A stretch of 64,000 nucleotides of DNA from Flavobacterium sediminilitoris (GCF_023008245.1 NZ_CP090145.1:992001-1056000), one strand, 5' to 3'. Positions 28,348 to 37,224 are shown, counted from the first letter of the stretch. Translations and numbers: made by a program. Notes: generated by a model from the sequence alone, not told the origin.

Positions 28348-29073
28348 ATGCAAAAATTCGTTATTGGGGACATCCATGGAGGTCTAAAAGCTTTAATCCA
28401 AGTACTAAAAAAAATAAAAATTTCAGAAAAGGATTTATTAATTTTTTTAGGTGATTATGTAGATGGTTGGAGCGAATCTCCAGAAGTAATTAATTACTTA
28501 ATTACACTAAAAGATAAATATAATTGTATTTTTATAAAAGGAAATCATGATGATTTACTTTTAAACTATTTAAAAACAAAAAGCTTTAATAAAGAATGGC
28601 TTATTCATGGAGGATCATCAACAATTAAAGCTTATGAAAAAATCAATCTAGATACTATAAACAAACATATCTCATTTTTAGAATCTCTCAAAGAGTATTT
28701 CATTGACGAAGACAATAGATTGTATATTCATGCAGGTTTCACAAATCAAAAAGGAGTAGAGTATGAATATTTTAAACCTTCATTTTACTGGGATAGAACA
28801 TTATGGGAAACAGCTATTTCATTAAATCCAAATATTTCTTTTGATGACATTTTATATCCTAATAGATTAAAGATATACAAAGAAATCTATATTGGACACA
28901 CTCCTGTTACAAAAATCAACAAAACAACTCCACACCAAGCCTCATCTGTATGGAATGTAGATACAGGCGCTGCTTTTACTGGTTCACTCTCTATTTTAAA
29001 TGTAGATACTAAAGAATTTTGGCAAAGTGATTCCCTACCATTGTTATATCCTAATGAAAAGGGAAGAAATTAA
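28348..29073 (+). CDS. Metallophosphoesterase, PPP-type serine/threonine phosphatase
   Basis: This 241-residue cytoplasmic protein has the three PPP/calcineurin metal-binding blocks: FVIGDIHGGLKAL (GDxHG), IFLGDYVDGWSESPEVI (GDxxD) and IFIKGNHDDLLL (GNHD). A later His in LYIHAGF and another in IYIGHTPV complete the bimetal site. It probably hydrolyses phosphoprotein or dinucleoside polyphosphate substrates like other small bacterial PPP enzymes. The substrate cannot be assigned. It is followed 35 bp later by the small outer-membrane protein gene. Confidence 0.92.
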   Translation: MQKFVIGDIHGGLKALIQVLKKIKISEKDLLIFLGDYVDGWSESPEVINYLITLKDKYNCIFIKGNHDDLLLNYLKTKSFNKEWLIHGGSSTIKAYEKINLDTINKHISFLESLKEYFIDEDNRLYIHAGFTNQKGVEYEYFKPSFYWDRTLWETAISLNPNISFDDILYPNRLKIYKEIYIGHTPVTKINKTTPHQASSVWNVDTGAAFTGSLSILNVDTKEFWQSDSLPLLYPNEKGRN

Positions 29074-29083
29074 GTTATATTTT

Positions 29084-29091
29084 TATATTTG
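29084..29091 (+). promoter_or_regulatory. Candidate -7 element (TAnnTTTG) for the 29109 gene
   Basis: TATATTTG matches the Bacteroidetes -7 consensus TAnnTTTG and lies 18 bp before the ATG at 29109. No clear TTTG -33 box is seen at the expected distance, so the call is weak. Confidence 0.3.
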
Positions 29092-29108
29092 TATAAAATT
29101 TATTAATC

Positions 29109-29600
29109 ATGAAAAAAATTTTATTTCTAACTATATTATTTTCTAGTATAGTAAATGCGCAAGTTTTTACAGGAAAAGGAGATCAAAAATTTCAAGTTGG
29201 TGCTAATTTTCAAAACAAAGGAACCGGAATAATTGCAACTTTCGATAAAGGAATTGGAAAAAACATGTCCTTTGGCTTCACTTCATCTTATCTATTAGGG
29301 ATTGAAGAAGTATTAGGTGAAAAACCTAATTTCGATGATCGTTTTGATATAAGAGCAAGATTTAGCGCAAATATTGCTGACATATTCAATATTGAAGAAA
29401 AATTAGACTTCTATCCTGGTTTAAATATTGGAATAAAGAATTTTGGAGCCCATTTAGGTGCTCGTTATTTTTTCTCAGAAGGGTTTGGAATTTATTCTGA
29501 AATACAATTTCCAATAGCACAATATGACAATGATCCTGTAGGATTTGAAAAATATAATAATCAATTTAACTTCTCAATTGGAGCAAGTTTCAACTTATAA
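29109..29600 (+). CDS. Outer-membrane beta-barrel-like protein (DUF6646-like)
   Basis: This 163-residue protein has a signal peptide (MKKILFLTILFSSIVNAQ) followed by alternating polar/hydrophobic strands rich in Gly and aromatic residues (MSFGFTSSYLLGIEEVLG, KNFGAHLGARYFFSEGFGIY). The C-terminus is a terminal strand ending in Phe-Asn-Leu (NFSIGASFNL). This points to a small outer-membrane barrel. It resembles a Flavobacteriia family annotated as DUF6646, a recollection I cannot check. The next gene starts 3 bp after its stop, so the two are co-transcribed. Confidence 0.75.
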   Translation: MKKILFLTILFSSIVNAQVFTGKGDQKFQVGANFQNKGTGIIATFDKGIGKNMSFGFTSSYLLGIEEVLGEKPNFDDRFDIRARFSANIADIFNIEEKLDFYPGLNIGIKNFGAHLGARYFFSEGFGIYSEIQFPIAQYDNDPVGFEKYNNQFNFSIGASFNL

Positions 29601-29602
29601 AT

Positions 29603-30175
29603 ATGAGCGTAATAGAAAAAAAATTAAAAGACAGAAGCAATTCAAAATGTGAATTATGCAGTAATGAATATGATTTAAGCGTTTTTAACGTAGCTCCTAA
29701 TACTGAAGAAAATTTAGACCAATCTATATTAGCCTGTAAAGTTTGCATTGACCAAATTGAAAATCCAGAAAATACTGACGTTAATCATTGGAGATGTTTA
29801 AATGACAGTATGTGGAATGAAAATCTTCCTGTTCAAATTATTTCTTGGAGAATGCATGCTAGATTAAAAAATCATGACATGTTAGATATGATGTATTTAG
29901 ATGAAGAAGCACTAGAATGGGCAAAAGCTACAGGTGAAGGAGAGGAAGAAGAGGGAAAAATCATACACAAAGACTCTAACGGAAATATTCTTCAAGATGG
30001 AGATTCAGTCGTTTTAATTAAAGATTTAGATGTAAAAGGAGCAACATTTACTGCAAAACGTGGAGCTGCTGTCCATAATATCAAATTAGTTTGGGACAAT
30101 GCAGAACAAATTGAAGGACGTGTAGAAAATCAACATATCGTTATTTTAACACAATATGTCAAGAAGACAAAATAA
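29603..30175 (+). CDS. PhnA/YjdM-like zinc-ribbon protein
   Basis: This 190-residue protein has an N-terminal zinc-ribbon-like segment (KCELCSNEYDLS, ACKVCIDQI, two CxxC pairs) followed by a helical stretch. The C-terminal PhnA domain is DSNGNILQDGDSVVLIKDLD, then VKGATFTAKRGAAVHNI and VENQHIVILTQYVKK. Proteins of this family are often labelled alkylphosphonate utilisation protein, but no phosphonate gene is nearby and a phosphonate role is not supported. It is the second gene of a pair with the barrel protein gene and is followed by a strong terminator. Confidence 0.9.
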   Translation: MSVIEKKLKDRSNSKCELCSNEYDLSVFNVAPNTEENLDQSILACKVCIDQIENPENTDVNHWRCLNDSMWNENLPVQIISWRMHARLKNHDMLDMMYLDEEALEWAKATGEGEEEEGKIIHKDSNGNILQDGDSVVLIKDLDVKGATFTAKRGAAVHNIKLVWDNAEQIEGRVENQHIVILTQYVKKTK

Positions 30176-30192
30176 TACATCATTCTTACTAT

Positions 30193-30225
30193 AAAAAAAG
30201 GATTCGCAATGCGAATCCTTTTTTT
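30193..30225 (+). terminator. Terminator after the PhnA-like gene
   Basis: AAAGGATTCGCAATGCGAATCC (two arms AAGGATTCGC / GCGAATCCTT around a short loop) is followed by seven T residues. It closes the 28348-30175 plus-strand group. Confidence 0.88.
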
Positions 30226-30482
30226 ATACCCTTACTTTAAAAAGGGTATTTCCCCATACTTTCACTCTTTTTTCACTTTCAATCATCCTGAAAAAAACTC
30301 AAAAAAATCAGGTAATATGCTCTTTTACAAGATTTTAATTAATCTCAATTTTACAAAGTTTTAAAAATCAAATCATAACAACTAAGAAAAAGATATTGAT
30401 TTATTAATTCCAAAAAAATTAAGTAAAAGGCGAAATCCGAAAAGCCTTAATAGAGTAGGAAAAACCACAAAATTATATAATT

Positions 30483-32507
30483 ATGGCAAAAGTAACACCT
30501 CTAGGTTATCCTCATTCAGGAGCAGGAAGAGTAGAAATCTTATTAGAAAACGAAGATGGCGCCAATTTTTCATTATTGTTTTCTCCAGATCCAAACAACA
30601 TCTTATTAAGAGAGAGTGGACAAGCAATGCAGTTTTATTACTACCCAAAAGAACCAAGACTAGCTAAAGAGCCAGGGAAAGATGGAAAATTTAAATTCTC
30701 AATGCAAGTTTTTAAATCCGAAGGTGATTCATCAACTGTTATTGGAGCAGAAGGATTAGAAGAAGAAGCAGGAGCTTATACATCGTTAACCACAACGATA
30801 GATGTACCTGAAGCATTATTAAAAAAAGCAATTGACAAACTAAAAACACACTTACATAAAGAATATCAAAACAATAGAGAATCCAAGCTTTTAGGTCTTT
30901 TCTCTTATAAAAAAGGAGTAGATAGAGATTTTGATGAAACCAATGTAAGACCTATCCAATTAGTTGAAAACAATATTTCAATGCACGTTGTAGGAGAAAA
31001 ATCACCAAATAACCCTTTTGGCGGTGCAAATCCTTGGACATTTAATATTCAAGGAGAAGGAGCTGGTACAACATTCGGTTTAGGAGAAAATGCCTTTTCA
31101 ATTTTAATGGGAAGAAACAGTGCTTCAATAGTTAAAGATGCTTTACAAAACGGAACTAATAACCTAGTTGTAGAAAACCGAATTAAATATAAAGCTTATT
31201 TACCTACTACAATAATCAAAACTACAGTAAATGCGAAAAGAGTTCACACATACTTTTCAGCTAAAGCATCTGTAGGATGGAGCGGTGTAAATTTAGATTG
31301 GGAAAGTGAATATGAAAAAATCATAACAGATGGAGGAATTGTATCTGAAATTATAACAGATAACCAATTTACAAATGAAGAAAGAAAGCAATTTGAACAT
31401 GAGCTAATAACAAAACAAAGAGAATTTGCTTTTCAATTACTCCAAAAAGAAATTTTTGACAAGCCAGAAAAAGAATTCACTCCTGCCAAAGATGCTGAAA
31501 GACCAAGTTCTTTTTGGAGAATTCTATTTGGTGGTGCAAGTGTAGGTGTAAGCTTAAAACATGGAAAACAAATTAGACAAGTTAACTTCACAGACGAAAT
31601 TAAATTTTCTGCTATTGAAGTTATGGACTCTAAAATAAGTGGAAACTTAACACCGTTAACTTCGAAATCTGGAGCAGCCGCAAAAGAAGATTTAAAAAAT
31701 TATATCACAGAAGTTCGTCTAGATGAAGATTTCCAAAAAGTTCAAGTAATTGCTTCTCTAAATGGAGGATTAATAAAACTAGACAAAGAAGGAGATATTC
31801 TAAATGATAGTCCAGTAAGTCAAGTATCTATTGAAGTAGGTTATCCAGATTCAAAAGGAAATACTGTATGGAAAAGTTCAGGAAGAATGATTGCTCCAGA
31901 AGGAAGTCCTTATGTAAAAACAACCTCAAAATCAGGTAAAGAAATCGATGCTATTTTTCCCGCTACATGGGTTGACAAATCAAAAGAGAAAAATGCTTTT
32001 GTATTTGATTTTGTAAAAAACAGTACTCCTAGCAAAATTAAAGTACGTCAAAATGTAATGTATGAAAAAGATAAAAGAATAAAACTAAAAGACACTGTTA
32101 ATGAATATGAATTTGACGGAACTAAAGTATTCATTCCTCTTCCTATCCAAAACATGATTAATTATACTTTATCTACAGAACAATTACTTCAATGTGATAC
32201 ACTTGAAGTTACTTTAAAAGTAGATAAAATGTCAACTAAAAAATTCAAATTTACTTCTGAGAATTTTGAAGATTTAATTCCGTATCGTTCTTGGTATGAG
32301 ATGGATTACACTATAAAACCTACAAAATACAAGATAAAATACACTTGTAAAGGAAAAATAGGTTCAAAATCTAAAAAAGTATCTGTTTCAACTAACTACA
32401 TTGAATTAGACTATCAAGAAGGAGACGTTTTATTTGAAATCCCATCAGGAACTGATGCTCAAAATAAAGATATCGAAAAAATTAGAGCTGCATTTTTAGA
32501 TGAATAA
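30483..32507 (+). CDS. Unrecognised 674-aa protein, first gene of muramidase operon
   Basis: I do not recognise this 674-residue protein. It has no signal peptide or membrane segment (start MAKVTPLGYPHSGAGRVEIL). A Gly-rich N-terminal part (1-250) contains NPWTFNIQGEGAGTTFGLGE. A charged helical segment lies near 285-345 (TNEERKQFEHELITKQREFA). A beta-rich module near 440-520 (VSIEVGYPDSKGN to NSTPSKIKVR) is duplicated in the next gene's product. A last beta-rich part (about 550-660) has QLLQCDTLEVTLKV. A 256-bp leader without recognised signals precedes it. The lack of a Sec signal means it is cytoplasmic or leaves by a non-Sec route. Confidence 0.85.
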   Translation: MAKVTPLGYPHSGAGRVEILLENEDGANFSLLFSPDPNNILLRESGQAMQFYYYPKEPRLAKEPGKDGKFKFSMQVFKSEGDSSTVIGAEGLEEEAGAYTSLTTTIDVPEALLKKAIDKLKTHLHKEYQNNRESKLLGLFSYKKGVDRDFDETNVRPIQLVENNISMHVVGEKSPNNPFGGANPWTFNIQGEGAGTTFGLGENAFSILMGRNSASIVKDALQNGTNNLVVENRIKYKAYLPTTIIKTTVNAKRVHTYFSAKASVGWSGVNLDWESEYEKIITDGGIVSEIITDNQFTNEERKQFEHELITKQREFAFQLLQKEIFDKPEKEFTPAKDAERPSSFWRILFGGASVGVSLKHGKQIRQVNFTDEIKFSAIEVMDSKISGNLTPLTSKSGAAAKEDLKNYITEVRLDEDFQKVQVIASLNGGLIKLDKEGDILNDSPVSQVSIEVGYPDSKGNTVWKSSGRMIAPEGSPYVKTTSKSGKEIDAIFPATWVDKSKEKNAFVFDFVKNSTPSKIKVRQNVMYEKDKRIKLKDTVNEYEFDGTKVFIPLPIQNMINYTLSTEQLLQCDTLEVTLKVDKMSTKKFKFTSENFEDLIPYRSWYEMDYTIKPTKYKIKYTCKGKIGSKSKKVSVSTNYIELDYQEGDVLFEIPSGTDAQNKDIEKIRAAFLDE

Positions 32508-32517
32508 TATAAACCTA

Positions 32518-32545
32518 CAAAAGGGGAAAATTTCCCCTTTTGTTT
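32518..32545 (+). terminator. 12-bp perfect inverted repeat between operon genes 1 and 2
   Basis: CAAAAGGGGAAA and TTTCCCCTTTTG are separated by one A and followed by TT. The hairpin lies 10 bp after the first gene's stop and 13 bp before the second gene's ATG. It could be a partial terminator or an RNA-processing hairpin that sets different levels for gene 1 and genes 2-5. Confidence 0.55.
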
Positions 32546-32557
32546 AATACAAAAATT

Positions 32558-32986
32558 ATGACAACAGATTATCCATTTAAAAAAATTCAAGTTAAAGTTT
32601 CATTAAAAGAAAACAATGATCCTTCTGCTCAAATTGTATCTATTGAAGTAGGTTATCCAGATTCAAATGGAAACTATTCTTGGAAAAGCTCTAGTAGATT
32701 ATTAGATAATAAAAGTCTACTTTTTCTGAAAACAAAAAGCAAAAGTGGAAACGAAATAGATTCAATAGTTCCAAGTACTTGGTATGATATAAGTGATAAA
32801 TCAAAATCTTTTGTTTTTGACTTTGTAAAAAATGAAATTCCTAGCAAAATTAAAATTAGAGAACAAATTATTTCAGTTAAAAACACAAACGAAATAAAAG
32901 AATATGACCTATTAGAAACAGATGAAACATTTTCTATTTCTAATTTAGAAATTACAATTTCTGAAAAAGTGATTGGTACAGATTAA
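32558..32986 (+). CDS. Unrecognised 142-aa protein repeating a module of gene 1
   Basis: The start is the ATG at 32558 (MTTDYPFKKIQVKVSLKEN); a TTG six codons upstream overlaps the hairpin and is unlikely. Residues of about 20-100 (VSIEVGYPDSNGNYSWKSSS ... FVFDFVKNEIPSKIKIRE) are a clear copy of residues of about 440-520 in the preceding 674-residue protein. They share SIEVGYPDS, GxEIDxIxPxTWxD, FVFDFVKN and PSKIK. The protein is beta-rich and has no signal peptide. It may compete with or cap the larger protein, or be a free subunit. That is inference. Confidence 0.82.
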   Translation: MTTDYPFKKIQVKVSLKENNDPSAQIVSIEVGYPDSNGNYSWKSSSRLLDNKSLLFLKTKSKSGNEIDSIVPSTWYDISDKSKSFVFDFVKNEIPSKIKIREQIISVKNTNEIKEYDLLETDETFSISNLEITISEKVIGTD

Positions 32987-33007
32987 CAAATTAGCACAAA
33001 AACAATT

Positions 33008-35152
33008 ATGCCAGATTTAAAAACACTAAAATTACAAGGAACTAAATTAGTTCCTGTAAATAGATTCAATCTTGAAGCATCAAAACCTAGTACATCATTC
33101 AAAGGAACTAAAGCTTCAAATTTCAAAGTTATAAGACACCCTATTATTAATTCTATACAAATAAAACCATTAATAATTAGACCGTTAATAACTAAAGAAT
33201 ATTTTCCTATTATCGAAAATAGTCAATCTATTAGAGAAAACTCAACCTTTAAAGATTTTACAGATTCCAAAATCAACTTATACTTTCCTGAAATAGAAGT
33301 TATTCCAAACAACAATACTCTTTTTTATTATGAAAACATACTAGATAGCAAAGGTCAAAATAGTGATTTAATAGGTCGAATAACTTTAAAATATATTGAA
33401 AAAAACAAACCATCAACTCCTACACAACAAAACATTGCATTAAATTTAAAGCAAGTCGTACTAAATCTAAAAGTTAGTGATCGAGTTATAACAATAAATG
33501 GAAATGTTGATACTGTTAAAAAAGAAATTACATTTCACTTAATAGGTGAGGCTGTAAAAATTGCCTTTTCTAATTTAGTAACTGATATTGATCGATTTAA
33601 ATGTAATCTAGACTTATTTTTCGATTTCAAAGGATATTCTAAATTTAAAAGAAACTTCATTTTTGCTAAAGATTTCAAATTCAACAGACAGCTTCTTAAC
33701 CTAAAACCCACAGAAAAGAGCAATATAAAAAGAAAAATGATTATTGAAGCTCCTCTTATTGTAAGAAAAGGTACTGCCAAAAACAATATTAAAAATGACA
33801 TCAGAGCCATTCAAGTTGAAAAAAAACTTACTGCAAAGAATGAAAAAATAACACCTGATTTTGTAAAAAGTACTTTCCTTCTTAAAGTAAATAAAACTAT
33901 CAATTATCCATTACCTAATGATCCTTCAAAAAGCCTTTATAAAACTATTGGCGGTGGATTTATTAATCATCCTTTTAACCTAAATGAAGATTTTTCTCAA
34001 TATCAACAAATTTTTGTTCCAGGTGTAAATTTTGACAGTCTTTCCATTTATAAATCGACTACAACAGCTAATGAATTTTTATTAATACCTAAAAAATATC
34101 ACATTAGTAGAGATACTGACACCATGAAACCATGTATTGAAACTATTTTTCACGCGTATGAAGAAGGAACAGGTTTAACAGAAGACATTTCTAAAATTAA
34201 TTTTCAGTTTGCAATTGGTCCTAATTTATCTGAATTTGACTTAGCAAAACTCAAAATTGATCTCAAAAAAAATAACTTTCTTGATGGAAACAGCATTAAT
34301 TATTTAACCGATGTTCGATTTATTTATCCTAATGAAATTAATTCTGAATATGAAATTAATGGAAATCATTTATTACAAAATGCAGAAATAACAGTAGATG
34401 GAAAACATTTTTTAATTTCTCTTAATACAGAAAATCTTAATGAAGCTAGTATTCTTATAAATGCAATTAACAACTCTATTTCTCAATATGCCAATATAAA
34501 TTTTAAACATAAAGAGATTAAAGACACTGCTGTAATTGATATAAATTTAGAAAAAACAATAGGTGAGATAATTGAAATCATTTTTGACGAAGAATCAAAA
34601 AAAATAAACCTCACAAATGTTTCCATTTCACAATGTAAATTAAATTCTGTTTTAACAATTGATAACAATAATAACATTCATTATAATAGTTCTCTTTTTT
34701 CCAACTATCCCTTGTTAGACGGAGGACAGTCAGTTGAATTACTTCATACTCAATTAAACTCTAATCTTGCGTCAAAACCACTTAAAGATGTTTATTTTGA
34801 TTTTGAGAGCATTGAAAATATTAGCGACGAATTTAGTCAAATAGTCTCTTCGTCTACAAATTACAATAGATACATACAAGTTCAAATTCAAAAACAAGAA
34901 ACCGATATTAATAAAATACAAATAAAACTAACTGTTAACGACACAGGAAGTGTATTCATTATTGAAAAACTAAAAGATGACTTTAGAAAACCTATTCTTT
35001 TTAATTTTATTATTAAAAACAGTACTTCTTTAAACACAACTATCGGATATGAAGTAAATTATTTTGATATAGACAATAACATCATCTCATCAAAAAATTT
35101 TGGTTTTGATTTTTCAACCTCTTCCACAATCTATATACCAAATCACAATTAA
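33008..35152 (+). CDS. Unrecognised 714-aa protein of the muramidase operon
   Basis: This 714-residue protein lacks a signal peptide and membrane helices. It starts with a basic, Pro/Ile-rich region (about 1-90) with repeated short units of the type IKPLIIRPLITKEYFPII. The rest is mostly strand-forming sequence rich in Asn, Ile and Lys (VSDRVITINGNVDTVKKEIT, KPLKDVYFDFESIENISDEF). I see no enzymatic motif. Its size, lack of Sec signal and beta-rich sequence would suit a structural or surface-exposed component exported in a folded state, but there is no direct evidence for this. It starts 22 bp after the preceding gene. Confidence 0.83.
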   Translation: MPDLKTLKLQGTKLVPVNRFNLEASKPSTSFKGTKASNFKVIRHPIINSIQIKPLIIRPLITKEYFPIIENSQSIRENSTFKDFTDSKINLYFPEIEVIPNNNTLFYYENILDSKGQNSDLIGRITLKYIEKNKPSTPTQQNIALNLKQVVLNLKVSDRVITINGNVDTVKKEITFHLIGEAVKIAFSNLVTDIDRFKCNLDLFFDFKGYSKFKRNFIFAKDFKFNRQLLNLKPTEKSNIKRKMIIEAPLIVRKGTAKNNIKNDIRAIQVEKKLTAKNEKITPDFVKSTFLLKVNKTINYPLPNDPSKSLYKTIGGGFINHPFNLNEDFSQYQQIFVPGVNFDSLSIYKSTTTANEFLLIPKKYHISRDTDTMKPCIETIFHAYEEGTGLTEDISKINFQFAIGPNLSEFDLAKLKIDLKKNNFLDGNSINYLTDVRFIYPNEINSEYEINGNHLLQNAEITVDGKHFLISLNTENLNEASILINAINNSISQYANINFKHKEIKDTAVIDINLEKTIGEIIEIIFDEESKKINLTNVSISQCKLNSVLTIDNNNNIHYNSSLFSNYPLLDGGQSVELLHTQLNSNLASKPLKDVYFDFESIENISDEFSQIVSSSTNYNRYIQVQIQKQETDINKIQIKLTVNDTGSVFIIEKLKDDFRKPILFNFIIKNSTSLNTTIGYEVNYFDIDNNIISSKNFGFDFSTSSTIYIPNHN

Positions 35153-35161
35153 TTTAACATC

Positions 35162-35827
35162 ATGCAAAAAAGTATAGAAACAAGGTGGTTATTAAATTTT
35201 AATGAATTTGAAACTATAGAACATTGGTTTAAACAAATAGGAACTTCTTTTAAGAATAAAGATCTATTTCCAAGACAAGATTACTATTTAAAATTAGTTA
35301 AAAGTACAAATCTTGGTATAAAAATAAGAGAACCAAAATTAGTTAACAACGAACAAAAATCAAAACTAGAAGTTAAACTTTTAATCCAAGATAATGGAAT
35401 CTATAAATTTAACAATAACAACCATGGTAATGTAAACACATGGCTAAAGTATAGCTTTGAAACAATCGGAAATGAAATTGAAACAGCTAGAATACTCAAT
35501 TTTTTTACAAACCAAAACACACAAGAACCTTGGATTAAAATAGATAAAGATAGAATTCTAGTAAAATTTGACACAAAAGAAAAACAACTAGTTTCTGGCG
35601 ATACAATTATAGATGAAGGAAGCGGAATAGAATTAACAAAATTTAAAATTAACAATACAATATATTATTCCTTAGGTATTGAAACCTTTTCATCATCAAA
35701 CATTGAAACAAATAATTTCGATGAAACAGTAGATTTCTTTTTTAAAGAAGTTAAAATTTCAAATCTTAACACCTTAAAATCACTTTCATATCCTGAAATA
35801 ATTAGCAACCATTTTCTAGGTTATTAA
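35162..35827 (+). CDS. CYTH-like (triphosphate tunnel) domain protein
   Basis: This is a 221-residue soluble protein. The order of motifs suggests a CYTH-like beta barrel: N-terminal SIETRWLLN in place of ExExK, FPRQDYYLKLV (like the RxDxYYD strand), LGIKIREPKL, SKLEVKLLIQD, WIKIDKDRILVKF, and a late acidic strand YYSLGIETFS. The alternation of Lys/Arg with Glu in successive strands is the basis of the triphosphate-binding tunnel. The N-terminal glutamate pair is incomplete, so catalysis is uncertain. It begins 10 bp after the 714-residue gene and 12 bp before the muramidase gene, inside the same operon. Confidence 0.5.
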   Translation: MQKSIETRWLLNFNEFETIEHWFKQIGTSFKNKDLFPRQDYYLKLVKSTNLGIKIREPKLVNNEQKSKLEVKLLIQDNGIYKFNNNNHGNVNTWLKYSFETIGNEIETARILNFFTNQNTQEPWIKIDKDRILVKFDTKEKQLVSGDTIIDEGSGIELTKFKINNTIYYSLGIETFSSSNIETNNFDETVDFFFKEVKISNLNTLKSLSYPEIISNHFLGY

Positions 35828-35838
35828 ATCAAAAAAAT

Positions 35839-36657
35839 ATGAGAACTATAAAATACAATAATAAAGCAACGGAAGTCACTACATTGTGCGATTTACTTTC
35901 AAAATTAGGTTATAACTTAATTGTTTCAGATTCATTTACACTTCAAGTAGATGCAGCAGTTAAAGACTTTCAATATAAAAACAACTTAGTTGTAGACGGA
36001 ATAGTTGGCATAAAAACATGGTCAAAACTATTCGAATTAAGCAATATTACAACACATAATGACAAACTATTATCTGAGCGAGATTTAATGGAATTTGCTA
36101 ATGAATTTCAACTTGAATTAGCTTGTGTGAAAGCAGTAAATGAAGTAGAAAGTAGAGGAAAAGGATTTTTAGTAAGTGGCAAGCCTAAAATATTATTTGA
36201 AGGACATGTTTTTTGGAGAGAATTAAATAAAAGAGGTGTCAACCCTAGTCAATATTCAAATGCAAATACAGCTAATGTCTTATATCAATCTTGGACAAAA
36301 AAACACTACTTAGGTGGAGATGGAGAATATGCCCGCTTACAAAAAGCAATACAAATAAACCCTAGTCAAGCATTTCAAGATGCTGCATATTGTGCCACTT
36401 CATGGGGTTGTTTTCAAATTATGGGATTCAATGCTGTCTCTATTGGCTACAATTCTATTGAAGAATTTGTTCAAAAAATGCACCTAAACGAAAAAGAGCA
36501 TCTAACCGCTTTTGGCAAATTTCTAAAAACAAATAATCTTATTCCTTATTTACAAAATAAAGATTGGGCTGGTTTTGCATATCGATATAATGGTTCTGGG
36601 TATAAAGCAAATAAATATGATGAAAAATTAGCTAATGCTTATAAAAAATATTCTTGA
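35839..36657 (+). CDS. N-acetylmuramidase with peptidoglycan-binding domain
   Basis: This 272-residue protein starts with a PG_binding_1 domain (about 12-70: CDLLSKLGYNLIVSDSFTLQ, then VVDGIVGIKTWSKLF). An N-acetylmuramidase domain (about 85-270, PF11860 type) follows with the likely catalytic Glu in VKAVNEVESRGKGF, ILFEGHVFWREL, TSWGCFQIMGFN and FAYRYNGSGYKANKYDEKLA. It should cleave the glycan backbone of peptidoglycan. It has no Sec signal or holin neighbour, so it must reach the wall by another route or act after lysis. It is the last operon gene, and its stop overlaps the end of an IS1-like remnant by 19 bp. Confidence 0.9.
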   Translation: MRTIKYNNKATEVTTLCDLLSKLGYNLIVSDSFTLQVDAAVKDFQYKNNLVVDGIVGIKTWSKLFELSNITTHNDKLLSERDLMEFANEFQLELACVKAVNEVESRGKGFLVSGKPKILFEGHVFWRELNKRGVNPSQYSNANTANVLYQSWTKKHYLGGDGEYARLQKAIQINPSQAFQDAAYCATSWGCFQIMGFNAVSIGYNSIEEFVQKMHLNEKEHLTAFGKFLKTNNLIPYLQNKDWAGFAYRYNGSGYKANKYDEKLANAYKKYS

Positions 36658-37224
36658 GAAGAATACAACTTTTCAACCCAAAAATAGATTCTTAAAACAC
36701 ATTGCAACAAAATAAAACTTCCAGAAAAACAAATTGTTTTCCTTTGTAGTCTTTTTAAATGAGTTCGCATAGAAAGATTATTTCTTTCAATAACATTTGT
36801 ACCAAAACGGTTTACTTTATGAAGTGCTTTAACTATTAATGATCTATAATGGAATAATCCATCAGTATAAATACTTTTTGGTAAAGCTAAAGAATTGGTT
36901 ACATATTGAATAGTTCTTTTAGTTCTTCTACCTAGACTAAAACTAACTACACGTTTTGTTTTTCTTTTTAAATAACAACGTATTTCATCTACTTCATAAC
37001 TCTTCTTTTTGTAGAAAATAGGGTTAGAAATCTTTTTTGCATTAGTTGTTAATTTATAAGCTTTGTAACAATAAAAATCAATACATCTTTTTATGGCAAT
37101 TTTTACAATAAAACTGTTGCTTTTTGTTTTTTGTAAAGCCATTCTTTATTAAGTTTTTAATTTTACAGTTTGGGCAAATTAAGCTATCACTAATTCTGAT
37201 ACACAAGGTCTTAGTTTTTACCAT
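36639..37224 (-). pseudogene. IS1-family transposase, frameshifted and internally deleted
   Basis: From ATG at 37224 a first frame encodes an InsA-like zinc ribbon (ICPNCKIKNLIKNGFTKN, then FYCKNCHKKMY) and stops. The second frame continues with CIDFYCYKAYKLTTNAKKIS and IS1 DDE-family segments: KSYEVDEIRCYLKRKTKRVV, SIYTDGLFHYRSLI, FGTNVIERNNLSMRTHLKRL, RKTICFSGS. Compared with the family as I know it, the helix-turn-helix between NAKKIS and YEVDEI is missing, and the residues after CYLKRK (normally a WIAYA-like strand) are missing too. Although IS1 uses a natural frameshift, these deletions make the copy inactive. Confidence 0.75.

Noticed and set aside
29603..30175. Phosphonate metabolism assignment for the PhnA-like gene
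   Set aside because: No C-P lyase or phosphonatase gene is adjacent. The family name is historical, so only the domain call is made.
30483..36657. Prophage or contractile injection system
   Set aside because: Apart from the muramidase no structural, packaging, integrase or baseplate gene can be seen, and the region is only 6 kb. A link to a secretion system elsewhere remains possible.
36639..37224. Programmed frameshift of an active IS1 transposase
   Set aside because: IS1 does use a frameshift, but two internal stretches including the helix-turn-helix are missing and no right terminal repeat is present, so the copy is inactive.
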